From assembly GCA_031763025.1 (NCBI GenBank), contig JASSKH010000020.1, forward strand, positions 6,822,667 to 6,886,666: a stretch of 64,000 nucleotides of DNA, in the 5' to 3' direction. The translations under genes were made by a program, and so were the position numbers. Source of the stretch: Macrocystis pyrifera. Lineage: Eukaryota > Sar > Phaeophyceae > Laminariales > Laminariaceae. This document shows, piece after piece, positions 34,240-46,470 of the stretch (its first letter is position 1; each line of letters begins with the position of its first letter). Under the pieces are notes generated by a model. The model saw only the letters and a list, made by a program, of their open reading frames with translations, made no database searches and was not told the origin of the DNA.

Positions 34240-35220
34240 ACAACTAGCACTCGTACCACTAGTGCCGCAACGCAACCGTGCCACGCCGACCCCACACGAC
34301 AGCCCTCGGGGTCTCCGCCGAAGGAACAGGCGCCGATGCCCCACTCGGCGAGCGGGGGGCGTCGGAAGGCGCTCCCCCGAAGAAAAGTGGCTCGTTCCCC
34401 GGCGAGGAGGGAAACCTTACAACACTAATAATTGCGGTACTGCTGAACTGCGGGGTGCGTGGGTCGTGTGGGTTGTGAGGTGAGTTGGTTGATTTCTACT
34501 TATCGTTTTAGCGTGGACCGGTAGTCAGCAAACACAACCGAAAGCATGAGCAACGATCGGAACGTCGGCGTTGTGTCTACATACATACACGTGTACAAGT
34601 CCCGCTGTCGTAGCGGTGGTCGTATCACTAGTACAACAGAAAGCATCGGGACGTCGGTGAGTTAATGGGCGGATTGGATTTATATAAAATAAACTTCTCT
34701 GGTACTGCTGTGCTACTGCACTGCTGAGTGTGTGGGGGTTTTGGGTAGATACGTGAGTTGTTTTTTCGCTCCAAACGGTTGCAGCATGGGCGGAAGGTCA
34801 GCAAACACAATGTCAAGCACGAGTAGACATCAAGACGTCGGTATTGTGGGCTTTTACGTAAACCGGCCCCGCTGCCATGGCAGCGGTCGCACTACTGGTA
34901 TAATGGTAAGGATCGGAACATCGATAGGTTAGTGGGCGGACTTGTTCAAACGAAAAAGGCTACTACATGTGCCAAGCTGGACCCACACGACAATCCTTGG
35001 ATCCCCGCTGAAAGAGGGGTCGTACCACTAGTGCAGCAGGAAGCATCGGAACGTCGGTGGAATAGTGGGTGGATTAGTTTAGAAGAAAATGTACTGCTTC
35101 AGTACTGCTGCTGTGCTGTTGTACTGGTGGGGGTGTAAGCTGTTTCCCACGAAGGGTGAGTTAGTTCTTGACTACATAGGGTTGCCTCATGGGCGGGTGG
35201 TCAGTTCGACGTCTTCCCAA
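34240..35220. repeat. degenerate tandem repeats with phrase ATCGGAACGTCGG
   Basis: Phrases recur in order: CCCACACGACA (34287, 34982), a GCAGCGGTCG or GTAGCGGTGGTCG block, CACTAGTACAACAG or CACTAGTGCAGCAG, AAGCATCGG(G/A)ACGTCGGT, then GTGGGCGGA with spacing near 250-300 bp nested in a ~690-bp unit. GTGAGTTGGTT or GTGAGTTAGTT starts several units. No coding feature recognised. Confidence 0.55.
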
Positions 35221-38051
35221 AGTAATGACATCTGGCCGGGCTAACGCAGAGGAACAAAGATGCTGGCATCATCCGGCCGCGACTCACCGAAAAGAACGGT
35301 AGTTGTGCGTGACACGCCTGTAAACCAAGTTGGTGTCGGTGGTGGTCACTTAGCGCCATTACTTACGCGGATCGCCATAGCCACGAAAAAGAAGAATGCG
35401 AACAACGCGACAAACGACAACGTGTCTCATCTGTGGCTTTTATATGGTGTTTACTGCTGTGGGGGGATATTTTGCAACAGTACTGCCCTGGGTCCTTGCA
35501 CGTCGTCAAACTCTTCCCAAGTATCTTGAGTCCGCGGTGCTGCTGCTTTGTGATTGTTCAGTACTTCGATTTGCTGTACAACCGAAAGCAACTCTAACAA
35601 AACACGGCACAAAACATATCGCAAACCGCATGGGGTCAAGATCTTTCAGCCAGAAGCGTCCCAGCATGGGCGTGCGCGTGCGGCGGGCAACGACCTTTTG
35701 AACGCTGTTAGTCACTTCCGCTGAGCGACCCAAGCTTCGATAAGGCGATCTCATGTTTGTTAAGATCGCGTAACTCAAGGCGAAAGGCTCCCTTGTATGC
35801 GAACTTTCGCCCAGACTGCTTGCATGTGTGTCGGCGATCGATTCGCATGGTATAGATTACAACGTGGAGAGCGGTTTGATACGAGATTTTGCAGGGATTT
35901 GAGTTTACTTGTGAGGGTAGTGACACAGGTTCGAATTTTCGACACAGGCAACCCTCGATAAACCTATGAGATTTATCGCCCCGTGGGCGCATGTAGAGCA
36001 TAGGGCCGAGCTTTGCTGACCGATGTGCGTCGAAATAACCGAGACCTCAATGACATAACGCATATTAAATACTGCAGTTGTGCGCGATTGCGACATAACA
36101 TACACGTGCCGGCTGACCGGACATAGCCATATTATTTTCTGTTGTCCACCTACAAACAATGTGGAGTTGACTGCTGTAGAAATATGCTATCGCTTGTTTT
36201 TTTCCGTAATTGTTTACCCTTTGCTGAAAATACGTCAGCCTTTGTTCTGCACAACACCAGCAGCACGTGTGTTGTTTGTGCAGTAACGTCGAAGTGTTAC
36301 GTATATAAACCATCACGACAAGTCCATCCGAGAGGGCTCTTCACGAGCCATACACAACTTAGCTAATACAGCACTTGTCCGTCCAACTGATTGAACCAGC
36401 CATACCTGAGGTTTCTCATTGGCGCTCTAAACCTCCACAACAATGATGTACATGCACCAAAAAGCTGAGCACATGACAAAGCAACAGCCGCGCAAACTTT
36501 CGAAGCGAACGTATTGAGGATGCTTTGAACAATAGACGCTACTGATGTAGGGAACCACCTATACAACCTCTGTCGAAGAGAAGGCTCAACGTGTAGGTTG
36601 AAACTCACGACGTGCGGTGGGCGCAACGACTGGGATACATGCCGGCGATGTCATATGTTTTCCTTCAAGCTGCAGCCGCATGGTGTGAGATACTTACTGC
36701 CTGTACGTATCTACATCCGGTGTTGTGTGCTCTCTGTCTGGCTTCCAAGCTTAACTGCATAGTTCATTGTCGGGTAACATGTGCTCAATGTCTGCATTGC
36801 GACTCTGAGGCGTTCCACGATAGAAGTGCACCATACTTTTTCTGAGGCTCCTCACTTGAAGAGCTCGATACTTCACCCGAAAACTGACTTGAGCAAAAGT
36901 CAAATTGAATGCCGATGATTAATCGCATGGCCCAACTATACAAATCGTCATTTCCCGAAAGAAGTTATGGCATTCCGACAATTTTGCGGTAAGGTGCCCC
37001 GTCATTCAGAAACCATTTTAGCGGAGATGTGGTACCTCTATCCTAGAACGCGTCCTCTATTACGTGCTTACTGTGTATCAGCATCTACTTCCGCATCTGT
37101 GGCTGGCGCTGTCGCTGCACGATAGGTTAGCTCCGACTCCCTTCTCCCCCTGTTGCTGCTGCTGCTACTGTCGCTGGTTTTAGGGCGTTTTGTACTTGTA
37201 CTTCAAAACTTTCCTAGAACCTGCTTCCTCCATTTTACCAACTATTACCAATGCTGTGATGCACGATTTGTAAAGCCTTTTTGAAAACCTGAAATGTCAA
37301 TGGTGTGGCACATTCAGGGTGTTCTGTTTCCGCGGCCTTGTGGCCAGCGCCCATTGGCTGTCGATCAAGCTTGACGACCTAACCGCGAAACAGTGTATCT
37401 CTGGGTGCGCGTGGCACGTCGTCGTCCGTGTTGCAACATACACGGTTTCGGTAGGATCTTCTCTGGGCTCTGTACATAATCCTTAATTTTCCCACCTCGA
37501 AACACCCACATAGATGACCTACATGAACGCATAGTCTCACAGTCGTGATTTTAGCTGACCATGTTGCTGAGGTGCATACGATTACGAGGCGATTCGGCTA
37601 TCCAGTTTTACTTGAAGGCGTGGAAGGATAACTTTAGTAGTCTTTGCGTATTTCGCACCCGCTTCCTTGTGGCTTGCCTCAACTTGTTGCCGTTAACGCT
37701 TGACACCTTATCCGAAATATAAAGCGCATCGGGCTGAGTCGGAGTGTTCTTCGTTTATTTATGTATAAAACTGTTGTCAGTTGGACATTGTCTGGGGTTT
37801 GTGAATAATCGTCTTCCCATCTTGAAAGCATCCCAGTTCGCCTTACATTTTTACATTACCGTAAAGTAGTGGTTGTAGCTGGCCCTGTTGTGGAGAGGCT
37901 TGGGGTTGTGTCGCGATACAGCGGCCGAAACAATATCCAAAACGCGAAAGGAAGAACGAGAGTGTTGACCAAAGTTATGTAATTCCCTTGTTATTGGCCA
38001 GATGTAATCTGCACGCGACGTGCATGGAAGGTATTGACACCCCACCCTGCC
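35221..38051. other. region upstream of the second EsV-1-7 gene
   Basis: Possible TATA boxes TATAAA at 37718-37723 and TATAAAA at 37764-37770. Both lie about 300-350 bp before the gene's ATG, which leaves room for a 5' UTR with an intron. Other open frames in 35.2-37.0 kb are unrecognised. Confidence 0.3.
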
Positions 38052-38069
38052 CTTTTCTTTCACTTGCAG
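38052..38069 (+). other. probable 3' splice site in the 5' UTR of EsV-1-7 gene 2
   Basis: CTTTTCTTTCACTTGCAG is a strong pyrimidine tract plus CAG, 30 bp before the ATG at 38100. It suggests a spliced leader exon; a possible donor GTAAAG lies at 37861. Transcript data would settle it. Confidence 0.4.
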
Positions 38070-38099
38070 GGAGTCCGCTGAAACAACACTACGACGAAT

Positions 38100-39119
38100 A
38101 TGGGACGTTGTTTAAACCACGTCTGCACATCGCGGGCACGCTATAATATCGAGGGCCTCAAGACGGCGTTGTACTGTAGGAAGCATGCGGAAGACGGCAT
38201 GCTCAATGTGTACATCAGACGTTGCTTGCATTACACGTGCACGAAGACTGCCTCTTTTAACTTCAATGGTACTAAGGTCGCGACGCACTGCAAGCAGCAT
38301 GCCATGGAAGGCATGGTCAATGTACGCAACAAGCGTCACTGCTCTCACGGCTCTTGTTCGACAATACCTTCGTTCAACCTCGAGGGCAGCAAGACACCCG
38401 CGTACTGTAAGAAACATGCAGGAGACGGCATGGTCAACGTCTGCCACAAAGAGTGCTCGCATGATTCCTGCACGACGACACCCTTCTTCAATGTCGAAGG
38501 TAGCAAGAAGGCAAAATACTGTAAGCAGCATGCGGAGGATGGTATGGTTGACATCTACAGCAACCGTTGCTCAGACGCCACGTGCAACAGGGGACCGTAC
38601 TTCAACAGCAAAGGAAGCAAAACAGCAGCTTACTGTCGGCTACATGCTAAGGAGGGCATGGTGGACGTCCGGAGCAGGCAGTGCTTACACGACTCTTGTG
38701 TGACGTTCCCGTCGTTCAATGTCGAGGGCAGCAAAACCCCGGCATACTGCAAGCGGCATGCTGGGGTTGGCATGGTCGACGTCCACACCAAGCGCTGCTT
38801 CACCGATGGCTGCACGAGACAAGCATTATGGGGTGTGATGTCTAGTGGAGTGGGCACTGCATGCACCGACCATAAGGGCGACATCTTAGACGGTCCGGTG
38901 ATAAATTTCAGAGCGACGTGTCAGGTCGTAGGTTGCCGGATTGCGTCGACGTGGGGACTCAGTGGTGAACAGCCTTCCCACTGCCACAATCACGGTCCCC
39001 TCGAAAATCGTCTTGTCCTCACCGTGGGAACCAATCGGCGTAAAAATGTACCTAGCGGCCTATCCCCCCTCGACGTGGGGGGGGCGTCGTTGCAAGCCAA
39101 AACTGAGTGTTATTTTTAA
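38100..39119 (+). CDS. EsV-1-7 repeat protein (IMM-like family), copy 2
   Basis: An intact 339-residue open frame without introns; the ATG lies three codons before the first repeat Cys. It has six canonical C-X4-C-X16-C-X2-H repeats, spaced about 35 residues from residue 4, with consensus PSFNVEGSK and YCK-x-HA-x-x-GMVNV. Two divergent repeats follow: CFTDGC with ALWG and C-TD-H, then CQVVGC with STWG and QPSHC-HN-H. It ends in a low-complexity linker and KTECYF. The divergent pair, the GPV(I/V)NFRA linker between them and the tail match gene 1, so the two are paralogues. Known of the family: it was named from a phaeovirus EsV-1 protein, and the Ectocarpus member IMM is needed for normal early development. 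Zinc binding is inferred from Cys3His. No signal peptide or membrane segment. Confidence 0.92.
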   Translation: MGRCLNHVCTSRARYNIEGLKTALYCRKHAEDGMLNVYIRRCLHYTCTKTASFNFNGTKVATHCKQHAMEGMVNVRNKRHCSHGSCSTIPSFNLEGSKTPAYCKKHAGDGMVNVCHKECSHDSCTTTPFFNVEGSKKAKYCKQHAEDGMVDIYSNRCSDATCNRGPYFNSKGSKTAAYCRLHAKEGMVDVRSRQCLHDSCVTFPSFNVEGSKTPAYCKRHAGVGMVDVHTKRCFTDGCTRQALWGVMSSGVGTACTDHKGDILDGPVINFRATCQVVGCRIASTWGLSGEQPSHCHNHGPLENRLVLTVGTNRRKNVPSGLSPLDVGGASLQAKTECYF

Positions 39120-40023
39120 AAATGGATGTCCGGAAGAACAACGTTTAGTTAGGCTATACATTACTTTTATCGTCGCTGCTGTTTAAAGACGGCTGTTCCC
39201 GAAGTCGTTTTGAAGGGTAAAGAAGGGTGTAGCTTGGTTTGTTACCAGTACTAGTTAACCGCGACGCGAGCAAAATTTCGCGTCGAGTGCATATCCCTCA
39301 CTCAGTGCAGTTCGGCAAAGCTGCAGCCAGCCAGAGAGCGAAAAAATATTTCGTTGGGTTGCTCTTTTCCAAAGCCGTATAATTGGCATTCGTAGGTGTC
39401 CCATCGCATGCTGACTTCTTATGTGTTCCTGTGAAATAGCTGCTTTTGCTTCATTAACTATGGTACAACATCGAGTCATTTTTTTTGTTTTTTTCAGTCA
39501 CTTTGGACATACCAGTACACGATAAGAAAGAGCAGCCCTGGCGGAATGCTTCAGCCTGTGTGTGTAGAACACCCAGCACACACCAACCCGGTTGAATTCA
39601 GCAGCATAGCATAGCGTGTTCTCTGCCATGTTGTATAAATTAATACAGCGCTGCAGGGGTGAGTAACAAGACAAATTGCGATCGATCGCCACACCAGTTA
39701 CTATGTCGTTTGGTCGACCTGTTTTGTTCGTGCGCATGCAGCGAAGTTACCCCCTAACGCTTGAGGGGTAACCCGAGCACACCGTCGCACAGGCTTCCCA
39801 CTGGTGTTCAATTTTTATCCGCGACGAGCTGGACGACATACACTGCTTATCAAATGATAAAAAACGAGTACAGTAGTATAGTCCACAAGCTTAATACAAG
39901 GCATTGGCCGCCGGGGGCGCCCATAACGCCAGGTCTGGGTGGGATTGGTGTGAGAAGGGATGCGATGCCGTCAAACCCACGGATTGAGCACGCCGCCTAG
40001 GCGAAGCGACGACTATTGATACT
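39120..40023. other. intergenic, nothing recognised
   Basis: Lies between the second EsV-1-7 gene and the tandem array. A T-rich run is at 39479-39495. No polyadenylation signal or gene was recognised. Confidence 0.3.
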
Positions 40024-41795
40024 TACCTATACGCCATTAGTGGTGAAAATCAATATCGTAAATGTTCTTGGAGTTCTTGGCCTCTCCTGCTCTTGATATA
40101 TGAAAAACACAGGAGTACGCACACACCAGATGTAACAAATACTGTATTTTGTCCTGTGTATGCTGGTTTCCACCTTGAAATCCGGCATAATACTTCAAAG
40201 ACGAAAAATATGCACTGCTGTGACCACAGAACTTGTATTCGTATCGTATCTCTCGGCGATTCAAGAATCGGCACGGACACTGGTTGTGCTAGACGTCCCT
40301 GGGTAGAAAGACAACAAACAAACAAACACACCTGACATGCTTTTTCCAACAGTGTTTTCTAGTTGAAATTCAAAAGAAATTGAAGACGACAAAACTGTTT
40401 CGTCCAACAGAAAGAGCTTTCTAGTAGTAGGTGCCACCACTACTTGCTTGTACCGTCATGATGTACGACATCTACACAAGCAGTGTTTAGTAGAAAAACA
40501 GCAGCAGCAGTAGCAGTAAAACACACGAGGCCAGGGTCAACGTCGCTGTACGCTCGGCTTGTCAATCTAACCCTTGGACCCTTTGTGCACGCACTCGATT
40601 TTGTCCTGTGTTGGTTTGGAACTCGAAATTCGACATATTAATTTAACGACGAAAAATCTGCACCCAACATGCTCTGTCCAAGAGAGAGAACTTCTCGTAG
40701 CAGGTGTCACCGCTACTACTGATGTACGACATTTACAGCAGAGCTTCTCCAGCAGCAAAACAGCAGCAGTAGTAGCAGTAGGACACACGAGGCCAGGGTC
40801 AGCGTCGCAGTACGCTCGGCTTGTGTGAACCCGTCAAACGTGTGTTTCCTGGTTCCAAACTCATTACTTGAAGACGAAAATCCACAACCTGACGTGTGAC
40901 CAACAGAGCTTCTAGCAGTGCCACCACTACTACTGCTGTACAACAACTACAGCAGATCTTCTCCTGCTTCTCCATCCCCTCATCAGTAGGAGGGTGAGCC
41001 TGATCATACCACCTGCAACATGTCTCGGGGACATGGCCCGAACGCTCGTTGCTGTGGACAGGCACAGTCTGACTACGAGTACTCGTAGAGCTGGGTTTCG
41101 TTGGGTAGAACTCAAAAAGCATAATAATATTGGTGTTGTTGGTTTTGCGTTTTGTCAACATCCCCCAGCAAAAATTATGCGCCTACACACATTGCCGCAC
41201 CTAGCTCGACCAACTGTGAACGACTTACCACCGCACCAGCACGAGAAGGTTTAGTTTGTGTGTGTGCGCGCGCAGATCCCGCCGGGACTGGAATTGATGC
41301 CGTGTGCGTTGAGCGCGGTGGTGGTCGAACGTGCCCCAAAAAAATGCTGAATCACACACACAGAAGAAACTCAAAGCAAGTCACCCTGCCCTCGTATCCA
41401 ACCCGTTATGAAGAGGCTTTTTTCTTGGAAACATTCAAGCGAAAAAAGGTCCACGTGCTCTGCGCGCTTCGGGCGCCTCATTACTAGTAATTGGTCGTAT
41501 TGAGGCGCGACCTCAGTATTACCTGCAGTAGTCACACATATCTGCGATGCATCATGCTGGGCGAAAACGCATTATTCAATTTTGTGCTGAACCAACACGA
41601 ACAAACATCTACTGTACTGCTTGCTGCTGTACTACCTACTACCTATACGCCGTCGCTGGTGAATCTCAATGTCGCAAATGTTCTTGGCCTATTCTGCTCT
41701 TGATATATATATATGAAAAACACAGCAGCAGTACGCACACACCTGTTGTAACAAATTCTGGATTTTGTTGTGTGTATCCTGGTTTCCATCTCGAA

Positions 41796-43444
41796 GAGGA
41801 CAGGGTTGTCGGAAAAGAGGAACCGTCGGCATGCGTGCAAAGGGCTGTGTGGGGCATGTTGTATGCAGACGACGCAGTATTAGTTTCGAAGTCGGCCGAA
41901 GGCCTTGCAAGAATGATGACAGTCATCGTGACTGTCTTCGAAGCAGTAGGTCTCACGGTATCCGAGAAGAAGACAGAGACGATGCTCCTACGAACACCGG
42001 ATCAGACGTTTACCACCTCACCGCTCGCGATCGAAGCTGCAGGCCAAAAGTATAAACAGACGACCCAGTTTTTATACCTAGGAGGCATCATCCACGAGAA
42101 CGCTGACCTCTCCTTCGAAATCGAGCGACGAGTCCGTCTGATGCGGGCATGCCTCAAACGGTATGGTCCGGAACTGTACGATAGGACGAACGCACCGCTT
42201 AATCTGAAAGTCCGGATGCTGAAGGCCGAGGTGATTGAGACCTTGTTGTACGGTTGCGTGACGTGGACCCTCAATGCGGACCACTTCGCCAAGCTTCGAT
42301 CAGCCCACCACGAAGTCCTCCTGCGAGTCATTGGCTTCCAGCGCCGACTATTCACCGACCACACCACCCTCTCGTATGCGAAGGCGCTCAGGATAACACG
42401 ATGCGAAAGTATCGAAACGACCAACCGTAAACGGCGACTCTTCTTTGCGGGGGCTCTGGTGCGGCAACACGAAGGGCGATTGCCCAGTCGGTTGATGTTC
42501 GGGATGATCGCTGGTGGGGGGAGCCCGAAACCAGGCTGGTAGGCCAAGACGTGGCCTAGGGCCGTTGCTGAGGACGTTAGAGTGTTCAAAGCCACCGAGG
42601 GATCAACGGAAGACTCCCCCGTAGTCTTTGGAGTTGGGACCGCACTGTGGCCCACAGCAGCAAAACAGACGGGAAAGTGGTACCGGGGAATCCTCGAAGC
42701 AGCTGAACAGTTCATGGGCAGGTGGCACGAGGCTGAGGCAAAGCTGAGTAGACAGCGCCGTGCATCCGCTGCAGGTAGTGCTAGAGGGAATGGGGGGAGG
42801 GGTAACAGCAGGAGGGGTAGAAGGAACACCGTACAAGTGTATGGGGGCAGGGGGGGGAACAGGAGGAGTAGAAGGGAAACCGCGGTAGAAGAGAGTAACA
42901 GAGAGACCGCAGATAGGGTAGCAAGGTACCAGGCCGACTAATAGGTTGGACTTTTCTTTGCTACTCGTACCGCCAACTGCTGCGGCCGTTCGGTATGTAT
43001 TAGCTTGGTGCTTTGATTTTTTTTCCATGACTTGACTTTTTCCTGTATTTTCCCCTTCTTATCCTTATAAAAGAAGTACTACGTAGTGGGTGAGTGACGA
43101 GCGTATTTTGGCCCACTCATCATTTCTCTTTTTACTTAGTTAAGTGTTCACCGGGATGCATAGTCCCCTTTTTCCTTCTGGTTTCTTCCCCCTTGCACGT
43201 CCCTTTTGGCTCATGCTCGGGGTAAGCATGTGTCTGAGCTTTGGCTTCCCATTTTATTTATTTGGGATTCTTCTCCTTTTCTTTTTCTTTTTCGGTTTGG
43301 TTTCTTCGTTGCTTCTCTTTCTTTATGGTGTATTTTGGTTGCTGGCGTATGTATGTAGTATATTGTGTCGGCCGCACCTAGTGCGAAGGCATGGTATTGC
43401 GTAGGCTATTAATGCATTACGGTGTGTTATCTCTGTGTCGTAGT
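41796..43444 (+). mobile_element. 5'-truncated LINE inserted in the tandem array
   Basis: The array sequence stops after GGTTTCCATCTCGAA (41795) and resumes near CTGTGACCACAGAGC (43445). About 40 bp of the unit are missing, as in truncated or deletion-associated LINE insertions. The insert carries the coding relic 41850-42941, then a pyrimidine-rich 3' part without introns. A clear poly-A tail or target duplication was not found. The 3' border between about 43140 and 43444 is uncertain. Confidence 0.7.
41840..42941 (+). pseudogene. non-LTR reverse transcriptase, C-terminal part, one in-frame TAG
   Basis: The frame starts in array sequence and becomes LINE at about RAVWGMLYADDAVLVSKSAE; YADD is RT motif C with the catalytic Asp pair. 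Then come GLTVSEKKTETM, FLYLGGIIHENADLSFEIE, the region KAEVIETLLYGCVTWTL, and HHEVLLRVIGFQRR typical of the RT thumb side of LINEs. A TAG at 42540-42542 interrupts it; the same frame continues AKTWPRAVAEDV and TALWPTAAKQTGKWYRGIL to a TAA at 42939. The fingers, palm motif A and any endonuclease are missing at the 5' side. Known role: copies LINE RNA into DNA at a nicked target. This copy cannot act. Confidence 0.9.
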
Positions 43445-44656
43445 CTGTGACCACAGAGCTCGTATCTCTCTAGGGTGAAGAATCAGCACGGACACTGGGC
43501 TTGCTGGATGTCGACGAGTAGAAGCACGGTTTAATGTGAAGAACACACACACACCTCGAAATCCGGCATTTTGATTTGAAAACAAAAATATGCACTGCTG
43601 TGACCACAGAACTTGTATTCGTATGGTATCTGTCGGGGATTGAAGAATCGGCACGGACAATGCCGACAGGTAGAAAGAACAAAAATAAACACACACACCT
43701 CACATGAATTTTTCCTTTTTAAGTTACTGTTAACAGCAGTGTTTTCTTGTTGAAATTCATCATAATTTGAAGACGAAAAGTCTGCATCTGAAATGTTTTG
43801 TCCAACAGAAAGAACTTCTTTCTCGTAGCAGATGCCACTATTACATGCTACTTCTCGTAGCAGATGCCACTATTACATGCTACTTGTACTGACGTACGAC
43901 ATCTACATCAGCAGTGTTTCTCCAGCAACAAAACAGCAATAGCAGTAGCAGTATGACGCACGAGGTAAGGTCAGCGTCGCTGTACGCTCGGCTTGTGTTT
44001 GAACCCTTCGTACATGTGTTTACTGGTTCCGAACTAAAAAATAAAGGCGAAAAATCTAGAACCTGACGTGTGTCCAACAGAGCTTCTAGCAGTGCCACCA
44101 CTACTACAGCTACTACTGCTGTACAACAACTATGCAGAAGATCTTCTCCTGCTTCTCCGTCCCCTCTTTAGCAGGAAGGTAGGCCTGCAGCATAGATCGG
44201 GGACATGGTCCGAACGTTCGTTGCTGTGGGCATGCACAGTCTGGCTACAAGTACTCGTAGAGCTAGGTTTCGTTAGGTAGAACTCGGAAAGCAAAAATAG
44301 TTATGATGTGTTGTTGGTATTATTGTGTTTTTTCAACATGGCCCAGCACAAACATGTGCCCACACACGTTGCCACACCTAGCTCGACCAGCTGGGAACGA
44401 CTTACCACCGCACCAGCACGAGAAGGTTTTGTTTGTGTGTGTGCGTGCACAGAGCCCGCCGGGACTGGAATTGGTGGCGTGTGCGTTGAGAGCGGTGGTC
44501 AAACGTGGCCCAAAAAATGTTGAATCACACACGCATATAGAGAAACTCAAAACAAGGCACCCTACCCTCGTATCCGAGTCGTTATGAAGAAGAGTTTTTT
44601 TTTTCTTGAAGGAATAATCAAAGGAAAAAAAGGACCGCGCGCTCTGCGCGCTTCGA

Positions 44657-44695
44657 GCGCCTCATTATTACTAGTAATTGGTGGTAATGAGGCGC
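44657..44695. other. hairpin in tandem unit
   Basis: GCGCCTCATTA (44657-44667) and TAATGAGGCGC (44685-44695) pair perfectly over 11 bp. The same hairpin with one mismatch ends the first unit at about 41469-41505, so it is a regular part of the unit. Confidence 0.8.
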
Positions 44696-46401
44696 GACCT
44701 CAGCAATACCTGCAGTAGTCATATCTGCGATGCATCATGCAAAACATTTGTGCTGAACCAACACGAACGAACATCTACTGCTGATGTACCTACTACCTAT
44801 ACGCCGTCGTTGGTGAATATTCTTGGCATCATCTGATCATATCCTGCTCTTGAAAAACACAGACAGCCCAGCAGTACGGACACACCTGTAACAAATACCA
44901 TGGTACCAGGTACTGGATTTTGTCGTGTGTATCCTGGTATTTCCACCTCGAAATCAAGCATAATAAAATTTGAAGACGAAAAATATGTACTGCTGTGTGA
45001 CCACAGAACTTATTACTTGTATTCGTATCGTTTCTCTCGGGAATTCAAGAATCGGCACGGACACTGACTGGTTGTGCTGGATGTCGACCGGTGGGAAGAA
45101 CAAGAAGACAAATAAACACACACCCCGATCTATATATATTTTTCTTTTTCTGTTTTTCCAACAGCAAGTGTTTTCTGTTTGAAATTCGGCAAAATTTGAA
45201 CACGAAAAAATCTGCATCTGAAATTATTTGTCCAACAGAAGGAGCTTGTTTCTCGTAGCAGGTGCCACCGCTACTTGCTTGTACTGCTGTACGACATCTA
45301 CAGCAGCTGTGTTTCTCCAGCAGCAAAAACAGCAGCAGCAGCAGTAGCAGTGGGACGCACGAGGCCAGAGTCAGCGTCGCTGTACACTCGGCGGCTCGGC
45401 TTGTCAATCTAACCCTTGAACCCTTTGTACACATCTACAGCAGCAGCAATGTTTCTCCAGCAACAAAACAACAGCAGCAGTAGCAGTAGGACACACGACG
45501 CCAGGGTCAGCGTCGCTGTACGCTCGGCTTGTCAATCTAAACCCTTGAACCCTTTGTACACGTAGTCGATTTTGTCCTGTGTTGGTTTTGAAACTCGAAA
45601 TTTGGCATAATAATTTCAAGACGAAAAATCTGCACTCGGCGTGCTCTGTCCAAGAGAGAACTTCTCGTAGCAGGTAGCAGGTGCCACCGCTACTACTGAT
45701 GATGTACGACATCTACAGCAGAGCTTCTCCAGCAGCAAAACAGCAGCAGCAGTAGGACACACGAGGCCAGGTCAGCGTCGCTGTACGCTCGGCTTGTGTG
45801 TGAACCCTTCGTACATGTGTTTCCTGGTCCCGAACTCATAATTTGAAGACGAAAAATCTACAATCTGACGGGTGTCCAGCAGAGCTTCTTCTAGCAGTGC
45901 CACCACTACTACTACTACTGCTGTACAACAACTATTATACAGCAGATACTCTCCTGCTTCTCAGTCCCCTCATCAGCAGGGGGGTGGGCCTGCAGCATGT
46001 CTCGGGGACATGGCCCGAACGCTCGTTGCTGTGGACAGGCACAGTCTGCCTACCTTCGAGTACTCGTAGAGCTAGCTGGGTTTCAAAATATAATGTGTTG
46101 TTGGTTCTGTGTTTTTTCTACATGGCCCAGCACCAACATGTGCCTACACACGTTGCCACACATAGCTCGAGCTGCTGTGAACGACTTACCACCGCACCAG
46201 CACCAGGAGGTCTCTTTTGTGTGTGCGCGTCCACAGAGCCCGCCGGGACTGGAATTGGTGCGGTGTGCGTCGAGGGCGGTGGTCAAACGTTGCCCAAAAA
46301 AATGTTGAATCACACACACACACCCCACCACACACACACACATGCAGAAAAACTCAAAACAAGGCACCCCACGCTCGTATCCAAGCCGCTATGAAGAGGC
46401 T

Positions 46402-46433
46402 TTTTTTTTCTTGGAAAATTCCAAGAAAAAAAA
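46402..46433. other. 15-bp near-perfect palindrome at the array end
   Basis: TTTTTTTTCTTGGAA and TTCCAAGAAAAAAAA are separated by AA. Earlier units carry decayed forms near 41421 and 44598. It may be a repeat boundary, a transcription stop for Pol III, or simply a hairpin; the sequence does not decide. Confidence 0.75.
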
Positions 46434-46470
46434 GGATCGTCCGCTTTTTGCGCGCTTCGCGCGCCTCATT

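Noticed and set aside
35708-36001. C2H2-like zinc finger on the minus strand
   Set aside because: One loose Cys and His spacing only; the C-X2-4-C and H-X3-5-H pairs are not complete.
38112-38884. Long minus-strand open frames opposite EsV-1-7 gene 2
   Set aside because: They are antisense shadows of the Cys/His repeats and repeat with the same ~105-bp period.
42002-42829. 275-codon minus-strand frame opposite the LINE
   Set aside because: It is antisense to a clear RT frame with YADD and thumb motifs; no motif of its own.
43144-43404. 86-residue membrane protein after the LINE
   Set aside because: The hydrophobic frame comes from a pyrimidine-rich stretch (TTTCTTTTTC) that looks like LINE 3' sequence.
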